From: Hyphomicrobiales bacterium
GTDB lineage: Bacteria; Pseudomonadota; Alphaproteobacteria; Rhizobiales; Beijerinckiaceae
NCBI GenBank assembly: GCA_900473415.1
Contig: UCLR01000009.1
Location: 1 to 64,000 of the forward strand
Direction of reading: 5' to 3'
Length of the DNA stretch: 64,000 nt
In this document: in pieces, positions 39,181 to 47,528 of the stretch
How positions within the stretch are numbered: position 1 is the stretch's first letter
Layout: the number at the start of each line of letters is the position of its first letter
Notes under the pieces: generated by a model
The model's database searches: none
What the model was told of the DNA's origin: nothing
What the model saw: the letters and a program-made list of their open reading frames with translations, nothing else
Position numbers and translations under genes: made by a program

Positions 39181-40350
39181 TTGCGCCTCGCTTTCCTGAC
39201 CTCGCTCGTCCCGGTCGCCCGGCCGGATACCGGCTTCGAGATCGCCAATGCGGCGGTCCTCTCGGCCTTGCGCGCCGCCGGCCACGACGTCACGGCGATC
39301 GGCTTCGTGCGGCCCGGCGAAGAGCCCGCGGAGCCGGACAAGGCTGTCGTGGTGGCAGCGGTCGACATCGAGAACGCGGTCGTCTCCCCGGTGCGGAGGC
39401 TGGAGTGGCTTGCCGCCGCCTTCCGCCATGGCCTCCCGGTCGCCTGCGCCAAGCTCAGGCAGGCCGGCGCCGGCCGCCTCGTCGAGGCCGTGCAGGCGCA
39501 GGGGCCCTTCGACGCGATCGTCCTGAACTCGGTGATGCTGTCCGGCGCTTTTCCGGAGCTGCTCAAGCTCGCGCCCTGCATCCTCGTCGAGCACAATATC
39601 GAGCACGCCTCCGCGCGGCAGACCGCCGATCATGCGCGCAACCCGTTGCTCCGTTGGCTCTATGCGCGCGAGGCGAGGCTGCTGGCGACAATCGAGCGCC
39701 GGCTCTGGCGTGAGGCGCGTTTCGTCTGGACCCTGTCCGAGGAGGACAGGCGGGCGCTTGGTCCGGAAGGACAGGACAAGTCCGGCGTGCTGCCGCTGGT
39801 CTCGGGAGATACGGGCGATGCCGCGCGAGCGGAGCCCGAGGGCGAGCCGGCCTTTGATATCGGACTGATCGGCACCTGGAGCTGGGAGCCGAACCGGGTC
39901 GGGCTTGACTGGTTCCTGCGCGAGATCTGCCCGCTGCTGCCGGCCGATCTGAGCGTCGCGGTGGCGGGCCGCATCCCGTCGGAGCTGCAGGCGCCACCGA
40001 ACGTCACCCTGGTCGGCCGCGTGCCCTCCGCTGATGCCTTCCTTCGCTCCTGCCGCATCGTCGCGCTCTCGAGCCGGGCTGGGACCGGCGTCCAACTCAA
40101 GACGGTCGAGGCGATGCAGCTTGGCCTGCCCGCGGTCGCGACGCCGCTCTCCTGCCGCGGCTTCACGGAGCTTCCGGCCAATTTCACCCTCGCCGAGACG
40201 CCGGCGGATTTTGCCCAGGCGCTGGTCGAGCGCCTCGCCGCGATCCGCGCGGGCGACCGGCAGCGCATCGACGGTGCCGCCTTCCTCGCCGGCCAGCGCG
40301 CGGCCCTGGCGCAGGCCTTGGCACGCGGGCTCTCCGCCGCGGCGGGCTGA
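39181..40350 (+). CDS. Family 4-type glycosyltransferase (GT-B)
   Basis: A 389-residue GT-B protein. The N-terminal domain starts MRLAFLTSLVPVARPDTGFE (donor-fold glycine region). EHNIEHASARQTADHARNPL is a segment often seen in sugar transferases. The C-terminal donor domain has FDIGLIGTWSWEPNRVGLDW, LVGRVPSADAFLRSCRIV and LKTVEAMQLGLPAVATPLSC, the E-x7-E region of family 4/1. It begins with TTG 39181 with no better start nearby. It is divergent from the family 2 gene. Confidence 0.82.
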   Translation: MRLAFLTSLVPVARPDTGFEIANAAVLSALRAAGHDVTAIGFVRPGEEPAEPDKAVVVAAVDIENAVVSPVRRLEWLAAAFRHGLPVACAKLRQAGAGRLVEAVQAQGPFDAIVLNSVMLSGAFPELLKLAPCILVEHNIEHASARQTADHARNPLLRWLYAREARLLATIERRLWREARFVWTLSEEDRRALGPEGQDKSGVLPLVSGDTGDAARAEPEGEPAFDIGLIGTWSWEPNRVGLDWFLREICPLLPADLSVAVAGRIPSELQAPPNVTLVGRVPSADAFLRSCRIVALSSRAGTGVQLKTVEAMQLGLPAVATPLSCRGFTELPANFTLAETPADFAQALVERLAAIRAGDRQRIDGAAFLAGQRAALAQALARGLSAAAG

Positions 40351-40494
40351 GCCCTCCGCCAGATTGCGCTGCGCCACCGGTACATCCCGGCCATGTGCCT
40401 TTGTCACTGGCCGCCACGCGGCGCTTCGTCGATGAATGACACATAGCGACAAGATGCTGCTCCGGCCCGTCGAGGCCGGCGATGGTTGGGGGCG

Positions 40495-41577
40495 ATGGAC
40501 GAGGATCGACAGACCGGGCGGCGGGACCGCCCGGGGGTGGAGGACGAGGTCCCGGCCTGGCAGGAGCCGGCCGCGCCTTCGTCGTCGTCCGAGCGCGCGG
40601 AGGAGGTTCACCCACCCCTCGTCCTGCGGGAGCCGCCCCGTGGTGCTGCCGCGGGCCTGTCCGGCGGGCGGCTGGTTCGGCGGTCCCGGCACTGGTGGCG
40701 CGGCGCCAGCCCCAATCTGCGGGGCTCCGTCTTCATGCTCTCGGCGCTGCTGGTCTATGCAGTGATGGTTGCTGCGATCAAGCATGTCGGCCAGGCCATC
40801 CCGCTCGTGCAGGTGCTGCTGATCCGGCAGGTGATCATGACGCTGATCCTGCTCGTGTTCGCCGCGGGCAGCCTGCGCCAGGCGCTGCATACCGACCGGC
40901 TCGGCCTGCAGATCACCCGCAGCGTCCTTACGCTGGCGGCCATGCTGGCCGGCTTCACGGCGGTCGTTAAGATCCCGCTGGCGCAGGCGACGGCGATCGG
41001 CTTCAGCCAGGTGCTTTTCGTCACCATCGCCGCCGTCATCGTCCTGAAGGAAAAGGTCGACGGTCGTCGCTGGGCCGCAACCATCATCGGCTTCGTCGGC
41101 GTGCTGATCATGCTGCGCCCGAGCAGCGACGGGCTCGACATCTATGCGCTACTCGCCGTCTTCGGTGCGGTCTGCGGCGCCGGCATCACCGTCAGCGTCC
41201 GCAAGCTCGCCGCGAGCGAGCGCACCGACACGATCCTGCTCTATCAGGGCATCGTGCTGATCATCCTGCTCGCCATCCCGGCTTGGGCTTGGTGGCAGAC
41301 GCCGACCGCGAATCAGTGGTTCTGGCTCGCTGTGCTCAGCCTGTTCGGCACGGCCGGGCAATGGCTGATCACCCGTGCCTACCAGGTCGGCGAGGCGGCG
41401 GCGCTGGCGCCGCTCGACTTCAGCCGCCTGCTGCTGGCGAGCTTCACCGGTTTCGTCTTCTTCGCCGAGATTCCGGCGCTCACCACCTGGGTCGGCGCCG
41501 CCATCGTGATCGGGGCGACGCTCTACACCATCCGCAAGAATGCCCGCGTCGCCGGCCCGCAATCGGCCGCGGCTTGA
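40495..41577 (+). CDS. EamA/DMT-family transporter
   Basis: A 360-residue inner-membrane protein of the drug/metabolite transporter superfamily. After a polar, Pro- and Glu-rich N-terminal extension of about 75 residues, it has ten hydrophobic segments in two EamA repeats. The first contains ALLVYAVMVAAIKHVGQAIP, with AQATAIGFSQVLFVTIAAVI next. The second is LDIYALLAVFGAVCGAGITV, with ADFSRLLLASFTG-type sequence. The ATG at 40495 follows GGTTGGGGGCG. Substrates of this family vary widely and are not predictable. It lies between the polysaccharide and the amino-acid transport genes. Confidence 0.87.
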   Translation: MDEDRQTGRRDRPGVEDEVPAWQEPAAPSSSSERAEEVHPPLVLREPPRGAAAGLSGGRLVRRSRHWWRGASPNLRGSVFMLSALLVYAVMVAAIKHVGQAIPLVQVLLIRQVIMTLILLVFAAGSLRQALHTDRLGLQITRSVLTLAAMLAGFTAVVKIPLAQATAIGFSQVLFVTIAAVIVLKEKVDGRRWAATIIGFVGVLIMLRPSSDGLDIYALLAVFGAVCGAGITVSVRKLAASERTDTILLYQGIVLIILLAIPAWAWWQTPTANQWFWLAVLSLFGTAGQWLITRAYQVGEAAALAPLDFSRLLLASFTGFVFFAEIPALTTWVGAAIVIGATLYTIRKNARVAGPQSAAA

Positions 41578-41692
41578 AGCGGAATCGACACCGGGTCGAG
41601 ATTGGGATTTCCGCCGCTACCGCTTTCGGCCCGGCTGTTGCATAGTCCCGCCTCCAGCACAGAAAGCCGCCAATGGCTTCGGGGAGACGGAT

Positions 41693-42724
41693 ATGACCAT
41701 CAGAATCATCGGCACGGCAGCGATCCTCGCCGCCGGAATCTCTTTCGCGCAGGCGCAGCAGCTCGCCCCGAGCCCGACGCTCGACGCCGTCAAGGCGCGC
41801 GGCAACCTCGAATGCGGCGTGCATCTCGGCCTGCCCGGCTTCTCCTTCGCCAATGACAAGGGCGAATGGAGCGGCATCGACGTCGACTATTGCCGGGCCC
41901 TGGCCGCGGCGATCTTCGGCGACGCCAAGAAGGTGAAGTACACCCCCACCTCGGTGCAGCAGCGCTGGCCGATCCTGCAGTCGGGCCAGGTCGACGTGCT
42001 CTCGCGCAACTCGACCATCACCTTCTCGCGCAATGCCACGCTCGGCCTCAACTTCCAGGGCATCAACTTCTACGAGGGCCAGACCTTCATCGTCCGCAAG
42101 TCGGCGAATGTGAAGGACGCCGCCGGCCTCGACGGTGCGTCCGTCTGTGTCGCCGCCGGCTCGACCGAGGAGAAGAACGCGGCCGACTGGTTCCGCGAGC
42201 GCAACCTCAAGGTCACGATCACCAACTTCCAGAAGAACGACGACGCCATCGCGGCCTATGACGCCGGCCGCTGCGACGCCTATACGGCGGGCGTGGGCGC
42301 TCTCGCCGGCCAGCGCATCAAGCTGAAGGCTCCCGACGAGCACGCCATCCTGACCAAGCCGATCTCGAACGACCCGCAGGGTCCGGTGACTCGCTGGGGC
42401 GACGAGCGCTGGCAGCTCATCGTCCGCTGGGTGCTGAACGGCACGATCGCGGCCGAGGCGCTCGGCGTCACCTCGCAGAACGTCGACGAGATGAAGGCGA
42501 ACTCGAAGAACTCGGAAGTCCGCCGCCTGCTCGGCGCCGAGGGCGGCTTCGGCGAGATGATGGGCCTGCCCAACGACTGGATGTACAACGCCATCAAGCA
42601 GGTCGGGAACTACGGCGAGAGCTATGAGCGCACCGTCGGCATGGGTTCGCCGCTGAAACTCGAGCGCGGCCAGAACCAGCTCTGGATCAAGGGCGGGCTG
42701 CTCTTCACCCCGCCGTTCCAGTGA
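41693..42724 (+). CDS. aapJ: General L-amino acid ABC transporter, periplasmic binding protein AapJ
   Basis: A 343-residue periplasmic binding protein with a Sec signal peptide (MTIRIIGTAAILAAGISFAQAQ). The mature chain has LECGVHLGLPGFSFANDKGE, then DVDYCRALAAAIFGDAKKVK. SRNSTITFSRNATLGLNFQG and VCVAAGSTEEKNAADWF follow. These are the hallmarks of AapJ/BztA, the solute-binding protein of the broad-specificity amino-acid transporter of Rhizobiaceae. The ATG at 41693 follows GGGGAGACGGAT. It is separated from aapQ by a large palindromic repeat that may protect the 3' end of its transcript. Confidence 0.93.
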   Translation: MTIRIIGTAAILAAGISFAQAQQLAPSPTLDAVKARGNLECGVHLGLPGFSFANDKGEWSGIDVDYCRALAAAIFGDAKKVKYTPTSVQQRWPILQSGQVDVLSRNSTITFSRNATLGLNFQGINFYEGQTFIVRKSANVKDAAGLDGASVCVAAGSTEEKNAADWFRERNLKVTITNFQKNDDAIAAYDAGRCDAYTAGVGALAGQRIKLKAPDEHAILTKPISNDPQGPVTRWGDERWQLIVRWVLNGTIAAEALGVTSQNVDEMKANSKNSEVRRLLGAEGGFGEMMGLPNDWMYNAIKQVGNYGESYERTVGMGSPLKLERGQNQLWIKGGLLFTPPFQ

Positions 42725-42769
42725 GAGCGGGCGCATAGCCTGGCTCGCCCTCGACAGGAGGAACACGCG

Positions 42770-42870
42770 GTCATCCCGGACAAGCCGCGATAGCGGCGCC
42801 GACCCGGGATCCATGCCAGAACGGTTCAGGCATGGATCCCGGGTCTCCGCTTCGCTCCGCCCGGGATGAC
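42770..42870. repeat. Dispersed palindromic element, copy C (between aapJ and aapQ)
   Basis: Outer arms GTCATCCCGG (42770-42779) and CCGGGATGAC (42861-42870). Inside, a perfect 17-base pair of arms, 42801-42817 with 42829-42845 (GACCCGGGATCCATGCC and its complement), surrounds an 11-base loop. Right and left flanking arms also carry a small stem (AAGCCGCGATAGCGGC). It is the best-paired copy of the family and lies in the aapJ-aapQ gap. Confidence 0.88.
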
Positions 42871-42904
42871 GGTGCGTTTCCGACGCAAGCTGGATCGCGC
42901 ACGC

Positions 42905-44068
42905 ATGACGAGTTTCCTCTCCTTCATCAACGACAAGCGCGTGCGCGACTGGATCTACCAGATCGCGGCCGTGGTCTTTCTCGTCGGCCTGACCGTGTTC
43001 TTCGTGCGCAACGCCTCGGAGAACATGGTCAAGGCCGGCATCGCCTCCGGCTTCGGCTTCCTCTGGCGCACCTCGGGCATCGAGGTGCCCTTCGTCCTGA
43101 CCGGCTATACCCAGTCGGACAACATCCTCGCTTTGTTCTGGGTCGGTGTCGCCAACACCATGCTGGTGACGGTGATCGCCATCGTGCTCGCGACGCTGCT
43201 CGGTTTCGCCATCGGCATCGCGCGGCTCTCCTCGCACTGGCTGATCTCGGCCATCGCTGGCGCCTATGTCGAGTTCGTCCGCAATATCCCGCTGCTGTTC
43301 TTCGTGCTCTTCTGGTATTTCGGCGTCATCGCCGCCCTGCCGGCGCCGCGCCAGAGCATCAGCGTCTTCGGCGTCGCCTTCCTCAACAATCGCGGCCTGA
43401 CCATCCCGCTGCCGGACGGGATGGAGAATTTCCGCATCGCCGGCCTTGTCATCCTGGCCTGCGTGCTCGGTTACTCGGCCTTCTCGATCTGGGCGCGCCG
43501 GCGCCAGGCGCGTACCGGCCAGCATGCGCCGACCCTGTGGGCCGGGCTCGTCCTGCTGTTGGCGGTGCCGTTGCTCGCCCTCACCTGGGCGGTGCTGGCG
43601 ACGCGCTGGGACATTCCGGCGCTGCGCGGCTTCAATTATCGCGGCGGCTTTGCCGTCATTCCTGAATTCGTCGCGCTGCTGGCCGCACTCGTCACCTATA
43701 CGGCGGGCTTCATCGCCGAGATCGTCCGCGGCGGCATCCAGTCGGTCTCGCACGGGCAGACGGAAGCCGGCTCGGCGCTGGGACTGCGCCCGGGGCAGGT
43801 CCTGCGGCTCGTGACCATCCCGCAGGCGCTGCGCGTGATGACCCCGCCGCTGACCAACCAGTATCTCAACGTGCTGAAGAACTCCTCCTTCGGCGCCGCC
43901 ATCGCCTATCCCGACGTGGTCAGCCTCTTCATGGGCTCGGCGCTCAACAACACTGGCCAGGCGATCGAGATCATCGCCATGACGCTGGCCGTCTACCTCG
44001 TCATCGGCCTCGCCGTCTCGGCGCTGATGAACTGGTACAACGCCCGCATCGCCCTGGTGACGCGATGA
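42905..44068 (+). CDS. aapQ: General L-amino acid ABC transporter permease AapQ
   Basis: A 387-residue integral membrane permease of the polar amino-acid class (His/Glu/Gln/Arg type). It has about eight hydrophobic segments. The permease signature LGLRPGQVLRLVTIPQALRVMTPPLTNQYLNVLKNSS corresponds to the EAA loop that contacts the ATPase. GGVANTMLVT-type helices and FIAEIVRGGIQSVSHGQTEA precede it. ATG 42905 lies just past the palindromic repeat; a longer frame to 42866 would run into that repeat. It overlaps aapM by ATGA. Confidence 0.93.
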   Translation: MTSFLSFINDKRVRDWIYQIAAVVFLVGLTVFFVRNASENMVKAGIASGFGFLWRTSGIEVPFVLTGYTQSDNILALFWVGVANTMLVTVIAIVLATLLGFAIGIARLSSHWLISAIAGAYVEFVRNIPLLFFVLFWYFGVIAALPAPRQSISVFGVAFLNNRGLTIPLPDGMENFRIAGLVILACVLGYSAFSIWARRRQARTGQHAPTLWAGLVLLLAVPLLALTWAVLATRWDIPALRGFNYRGGFAVIPEFVALLAALVTYTAGFIAEIVRGGIQSVSHGQTEAGSALGLRPGQVLRLVTIPQALRVMTPPLTNQYLNVLKNSSFGAAIAYPDVVSLFMGSALNNTGQAIEIIAMTLAVYLVIGLAVSALMNWYNARIALVTR

Positions 44069-45108
44069 ACCGCGCCTCCTCCCTCTCCATCTGGCGCGAG
44101 CGCCTGTTCGGCACGCCCTTTACCGGCTTTCTGACGCTGGTGCTGCTCTTCGCCATTGCCTGGGTCGCGGTGCCGCTGATCCGCTGGGCGCTGATCGATG
44201 CCACCTGGGTGGGCTCGACGCGGGCCGATTGCGCGCCGGGCGGCGCCTGCTGGGTCTTCGTCCGCGCCCGCTTCGGTCAGTTCATGTATGGGCTCTATCC
44301 CGTCGACCAGCGCTGGCGCGTCGACCTCGCCGGGATCCTCTTCGTGCTGGGTGGGTTGGCGGCAGTGTTCGCGCCGCATCGCGTCCGGCTCAAGGTCGCG
44401 GTAGCGATGCTCGTCCTGCTGCCGCCGCTCGGAATCTGGCTGCTCTCGGGCGGCTTCGGCTTGCGTTATATCGAGACGCGCGAATGGGGCGGGCTGATGC
44501 TCACCCTCTTCATCTCGATCTATGCCAGCCTGATCGCGATTCCGCTCGGCATCCTCTTCGCGCTTGGTCGGCAATCCGAGCTGCGTGTCATCCGGCTGAT
44601 CAGCATCGTCTTTATCGAGTTCTGGCGCGGCGTGCCGATCATCGCCGTGATCTTCCTGGCCTCGCTGCTGCTGCCGCTGATCCTGCCCGGCGGCATCGGC
44701 ATCGACCGGCTGGCGCGGGCCGTGATCGGCCTCGGCTTCGTCATCGCGGCCTATATGGCCGAAGCCGTGCGCGGCGGCCTCCAGGCGCTGCCCAAAGGCC
44801 AGGGCGAGGCCGCCACGGCGCTCGGCCTGAACTATTGGAAGGCGACGGGCCTCGTCATCCTGCCGCAGGCTCTACGCATCTCGCTGCCGGCCATGACCAA
44901 CGAGTTCATTGCGCTGATCAAGAATACGACGCTGGTTCTGGTCGTCTCGATCCTTGACCTGCTCGGCATCGCTCAGGCCTCGCTCGCCGATCCCAACTGG
45001 GTCGGCATGAACATGGAGGCCTATGCCTTCTCCGGCGCGATCTACTGGTTGATCTGCTTCGCGCTCTCGCGCTGGAGCCGCTCGCTGGAACGGCAGCGGC
45101 GGGCCTGA
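44065..45108 (+). CDS. aapM: General L-amino acid ABC transporter permease AapM
   Basis: The second permease of the Aap transporter, 347 residues. It has about eight hydrophobic segments and the large periplasmic loop typical of AapM (WVGSTRADCAPGGACWVFVR). The permease signature is ALGLNYWKATGLVILPQALRISLPAMTNEFIALIKNTTL. The start ATG overlaps the aapQ stop. A strong terminator begins only a few bases after the stop, so no ATPase gene (aapP) is co-transcribed here, unlike the four-gene aapJQMP operon of Rhizobium leguminosarum. Confidence 0.94.
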   Translation: MNRASSLSIWRERLFGTPFTGFLTLVLLFAIAWVAVPLIRWALIDATWVGSTRADCAPGGACWVFVRARFGQFMYGLYPVDQRWRVDLAGILFVLGGLAAVFAPHRVRLKVAVAMLVLLPPLGIWLLSGGFGLRYIETREWGGLMLTLFISIYASLIAIPLGILFALGRQSELRVIRLISIVFIEFWRGVPIIAVIFLASLLLPLILPGGIGIDRLARAVIGLGFVIAAYMAEAVRGGLQALPKGQGEAATALGLNYWKATGLVILPQALRISLPAMTNEFIALIKNTTLVLVVSILDLLGIAQASLADPNWVGMNMEAYAFSGAIYWLICFALSRWSRSLERQRRA

Positions 45109-45112
45109 CAAT

Positions 45113-45145
45113 AAAAAACCGGCCTCAACGGCCGGTTTTCTTATT
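45113..45145. terminator. Bidirectional intrinsic terminator between aapM and gcrA
   Basis: AAAACCGGCC (45115-45124) and GGCCGGTTTT (45130-45139) form a perfect 10-base stem with loop TCAAC, flanked by A-runs on one side and T-runs on the other. It therefore works in both directions for the convergent genes. Confidence 0.93.
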
Positions 45146-45164
45146 TCTCGATCCTGGTCGAGCC

Positions 45165-45710
45165 TCAGGCCCGCGCCTTGCTCCGGTCACGTCGACGATC
45201 GGCGGCGGGCTGGTAGGCGATGCGGGCGTGGTAGCCGCAGTAGGGCAGGCCGGTCTGCGAGCGCGCCCCGCAGAAGCGGAACTCCGGGCTCGTCGGGTCG
45301 CCCATCGGCCAGCGGCACATATATTCGCGTAGTTCCATGATGGTCACGCGCTCCGAGAAGGGGATCACCACATCCTCGGAAGGCATTGGCTGCTCCGCCG
45401 CCTCGACCTCCACCTCGGGGGCGAGGCTCGGGGCCAGCGCATGGGCGCCGCGGGTCATCGCGGCCGGGCCCCCCATCGGGTGGCTCGGCGAGCGTGTCGG
45501 CGCCTTGCGCGGGGCGGCATTGCGGGGCGTGGCCGGTTGGGCCGCGCTCTTGGCCCGGCCCGAAAGGCCGAGCCGGTGAACCTTTCCGATCACCGCATTA
45601 CGCGTGACATTGCCGAGCTCGGCGGCGATCTGGCTGGCACTCAGCCCATCGCTCCAGAGCTTCTTGAGCAACTCGACGCGTTCGTCGGTCCATGCTCCGG
45701 CTTCGTTCAT
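45165..45710 (-). CDS. gcrA: GcrA cell cycle regulator
   Basis: A 181-residue regulator found only in alphaproteobacteria. In Caulobacter, GcrA binds sigma-70 RNA polymerase and activates promoters whose GANTC sites have been adenine-methylated by CcrM. The N-terminal DNA-binding helix region is WTDERVELLKKLWSDGLSAS, followed by AELGNVTRNAVIGKVHRLGL, the family hallmark. The C-terminal Cys/His cluster is CRWPMGDP ... FCGARSQTGLPYCGYH. The middle is a variable Pro/Ala-rich linker. ATG 45710 is taken; the longer frame to 45944 is not protein-like. A dense GANTC group lies upstream. Confidence 0.95.
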   Translation of the reverse strand: MNEAGAWTDERVELLKKLWSDGLSASQIAAELGNVTRNAVIGKVHRLGLSGRAKSAAQPATPRNAAPRKAPTRSPSHPMGGPAAMTRGAHALAPSLAPEVEVEAAEQPMPSEDVVIPFSERVTIMELREYMCRWPMGDPTSPEFRFCGARSQTGLPYCGYHARIAYQPAADRRRDRSKARA

Positions 45711-45770
45711 CGCATCACCTGTCTGTCCGGCAGGCCCCGAGGGATCTGCCTTGAAGGCCGCTTCGTGAAG

Positions 45771-45963
45771 GAATCCGGAACCGACGGCTTCTGTCGCAAG
45801 GACAAAACCGCTGCTGCCGCAACCGACGGTACAGGAAACGCCGCACGAAATGTCGTATCTGACGAAAAAGACCATACAAGCTGCAGTGACTCGCGAACAA
45901 GAGTCGGCGAATCCGAAAACAGCTTTTCCCCAGCCGATTGGCAATTGAGCGGCCAGGCGAATC
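45771..45963. promoter_or_regulatory. Cluster of five GANTC (CcrM-type) sites upstream of gcrA
   Basis: GAATC at 45771, GACTC at 45888, GAGTC at 45901, GAATC at 45909 and GAATC at 45959. Four of them lie within 76 bases. In a background near two-thirds G+C about one site per 330 bases is expected. They sit upstream of gcrA on its strand, where in Caulobacter such sites mediate cell-cycle control by GcrA and CcrM methylation. Confidence 0.7.
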
Positions 45964-46015
45964 TTTTCGGCAACACTGCAAGGGCCAAGTGCAGCCCAGA
46001 GCTGGCTGCTTTGAA

Positions 46016-46044
46016 TTGACAGCCCCCGCCGCCTTAAGCATATT
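46016..46044 (+). promoter_or_regulatory. Sigma-70-type promoter for argD
   Basis: A perfect -35 box TTGACA (46016-46021) is followed after 17 bases by CATATT (46039-46044), four of six matches to the -10 consensus. It is the best promoter I can see in the window. It points at argD with a leader of about 215 bases. Confidence 0.7.
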
Positions 46045-46058
46045 TATCCACAAGGTGA

Positions 46059-46078
46059 CGCCGCCCGCTCGGGCGGCG
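46059..46078 (+). promoter_or_regulatory. GC-rich leader hairpin upstream of argD
   Basis: CGCCGCCCG (46059-46067) pairs with CGGGCGGCG (46070-46078) with a minimal loop, followed by CTTATGTTT. It lies just after the inferred transcription start of argD. Possible roles are attenuation or RNA protection. The T-run after it is short, so I do not call it a terminator. Confidence 0.55.
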
Positions 46079-46266
46079 CTTATGTTTGCGGATCAAGGCC
46101 CGACGATGCGGAAGACGGTGCGACGAGAGCTCAGGAGCCAGGTGCGACGATAACGTCGCCGCCGGGTCGCACCATGGCTGCAGAGTGCAGCATCAATTCC
46201 CGGATCGCCGTTCATAGTCAGCGCCAATCCGTTCTCACCGCCCCCTTTTGCGAGGATCTTCGTTCC

Positions 46267-47487
46267 ATGGCCTCCGCTCCTGTTCCCGCCAATCAATCCG
46301 TGCTCGTGCCGACCTATGCCCGTGCGCCCGTCGCCTTCGAGCGCGGCGAGGGCCCCTGGGCGATCACCGCAGACGGCGCGCGCTATCTCGATTTCGGCGC
46401 CGGCATCGCGGTCAACGCGCTCGGCCACGCGCATCCGCATCTGGTCAAGACGCTGACCGAGCAGGCCGGCAAGATCTGGCACACCTCGAACCTCTACAGC
46501 ATGCCCGAAGGCGAGCGCCTCGCCCGGCGGCTTTGCGAGGCGACCTTCGCCGAACGCGTCTTCTTCACCAACTCGGGTGCGGAGGCGAATGAGTGCGCCA
46601 TCAAGATGGCGCGGAAATATCATGCCGCGAAGGGAAACCCCGAGCGCTTCCGCATCATCACCTTCGAAGGCGCCTTCCATGGCCGGACGCTGGCGACCAT
46701 CGCCGCCGGCGGCCAGCAGAAGTACATCGACGGCTTCGGCCCGAAGGTCGAGGGCTTCGACCAGGTGCCCTTCGACGACGAAAAGGCGCTGCGCGCCGCG
46801 ATCACGCCTGAAACGGCCGCGCTGATGATCGAGCCGATCCAGGGCGAGGGCGGCCTGCGCTCCGTGCCGGCGCGCTTCCTCAAGCTGCTGCGCGAACTCT
46901 GCGACGAGAACGGCCTGCTGCTGATCTTCGACGAGATCCAGACCGGCGTCGGCCGCACCGGCAAGTTCTTCTCCTATGAGATGTACGGCATCGCGCCCGA
47001 CATCATGTCGATCGCCAAGGGTATCGGCGGCGGCTTCCCGATGGGCGCCTGCCTCGCCACCGAAGAGGCGGCTTCCGGCATGACGCTCGGCACGCACGGC
47101 ACCACCTTCGGCGGCAACCCGCTCGCCATGGCAGTCGGCAATGCCGTGCTCGACGTGGTGCTGGCGCCTGGCTTCATCGAGAATGTCGGCAAGATCTCGC
47201 TGCGCCTGAAGCAGTCGCTGGCCGAACTCAAGGACAAGCATCCCGAAACCATCGCCGAGATCCGCGGCGAGGGGTTGATGCTCGGCCTGAAACTGCACAC
47301 GCTGAACACCGATTTCGTCAACGAGGCGCGTGCCCATGGCCTGCTCGTCGTCGGTGCCGGCGACAATGTCGTGCGCCTGCTGCCGCCGCTGATCATCACC
47401 GAGGCCGATGTCGCCGAGGCTGTCTCGCGGCTCGACAAAACCGCAAGTGCGATCGAGGCCACGCTGAAGCGCCCGGCCGCCGAATAA
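46267..47487 (+). CDS. argD: Acetylornithine aminotransferase
   Basis: PLP-dependent class III aminotransferase converting N-acetylglutamate semialdehyde to N-acetylornithine in arginine synthesis; it can also act on succinyldiaminopimelate. The 406-residue protein has [21 protein letters not shown] N-terminus (here [18 protein letters not shown]), [18 protein letters not shown] and [15 protein letters not shown]. The PLP aspartate is in [15 protein letters not shown], with the Schiff-base lysine region [18 protein letters not shown] 46267 gives the family start. It is followed 41 bases later by argF, so the two form an arginine operon. Confidence 0.95.
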   Translation: MASAPVPANQSVLVPTYARAPVAFERGEGPWAITADGARYLDFGAGIAVNALGHAHPHLVKTLTEQAGKIWHTSNLYSMPEGERLARRLCEATFAERVFFTNSGAEANECAIKMARKYHAAKGNPERFRIITFEGAFHGRTLATIAAGGQQKYIDGFGPKVEGFDQVPFDDEKALRAAITPETAALMIEPIQGEGGLRSVPARFLKLLRELCDENGLLLIFDEIQTGVGRTGKFFSYEMYGIAPDIMSIAKGIGGGFPMGACLATEEAASGMTLGTHGTTFGGNPLAMAVGNAVLDVVLAPGFIENVGKISLRLKQSLAELKDKHPETIAEIRGEGLMLGLKLHTLNTDFVNEARAHGLLVVGAGDNVVRLLPPLIITEADVAEAVSRLDKTASAIEATLKRPAAE

Positions 47488-47528
47488 ATTCACCCTCTCC
47501 AACCCGCGCAAGCCGAAGGGAAGCGCCC

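Larger units (their letters stand above)
45711..46266. other. Shared regulatory region of gcrA and argD
   Basis: A 556-base divergent gap without a supported gene. It holds five GANTC sites (45771, 45888, 45901, 45909, 45959), a good sigma-70 promoter for argD (46016-46044) and a GC-rich hairpin in the argD leader (46059-46078). The last ~190 bases are the argD 5' untranslated region if that promoter is used. The upstream in-frame start of argD at 46174 has no family support. Confidence 0.75.

Noticed and set aside
45165..45944. A longer GcrA with 78 extra N-terminal residues
   Set aside because: The extra part is Cys/Gly-rich and unlike the family, which starts near MNEAGAWTDERVELL; it also covers the GANTC cluster.
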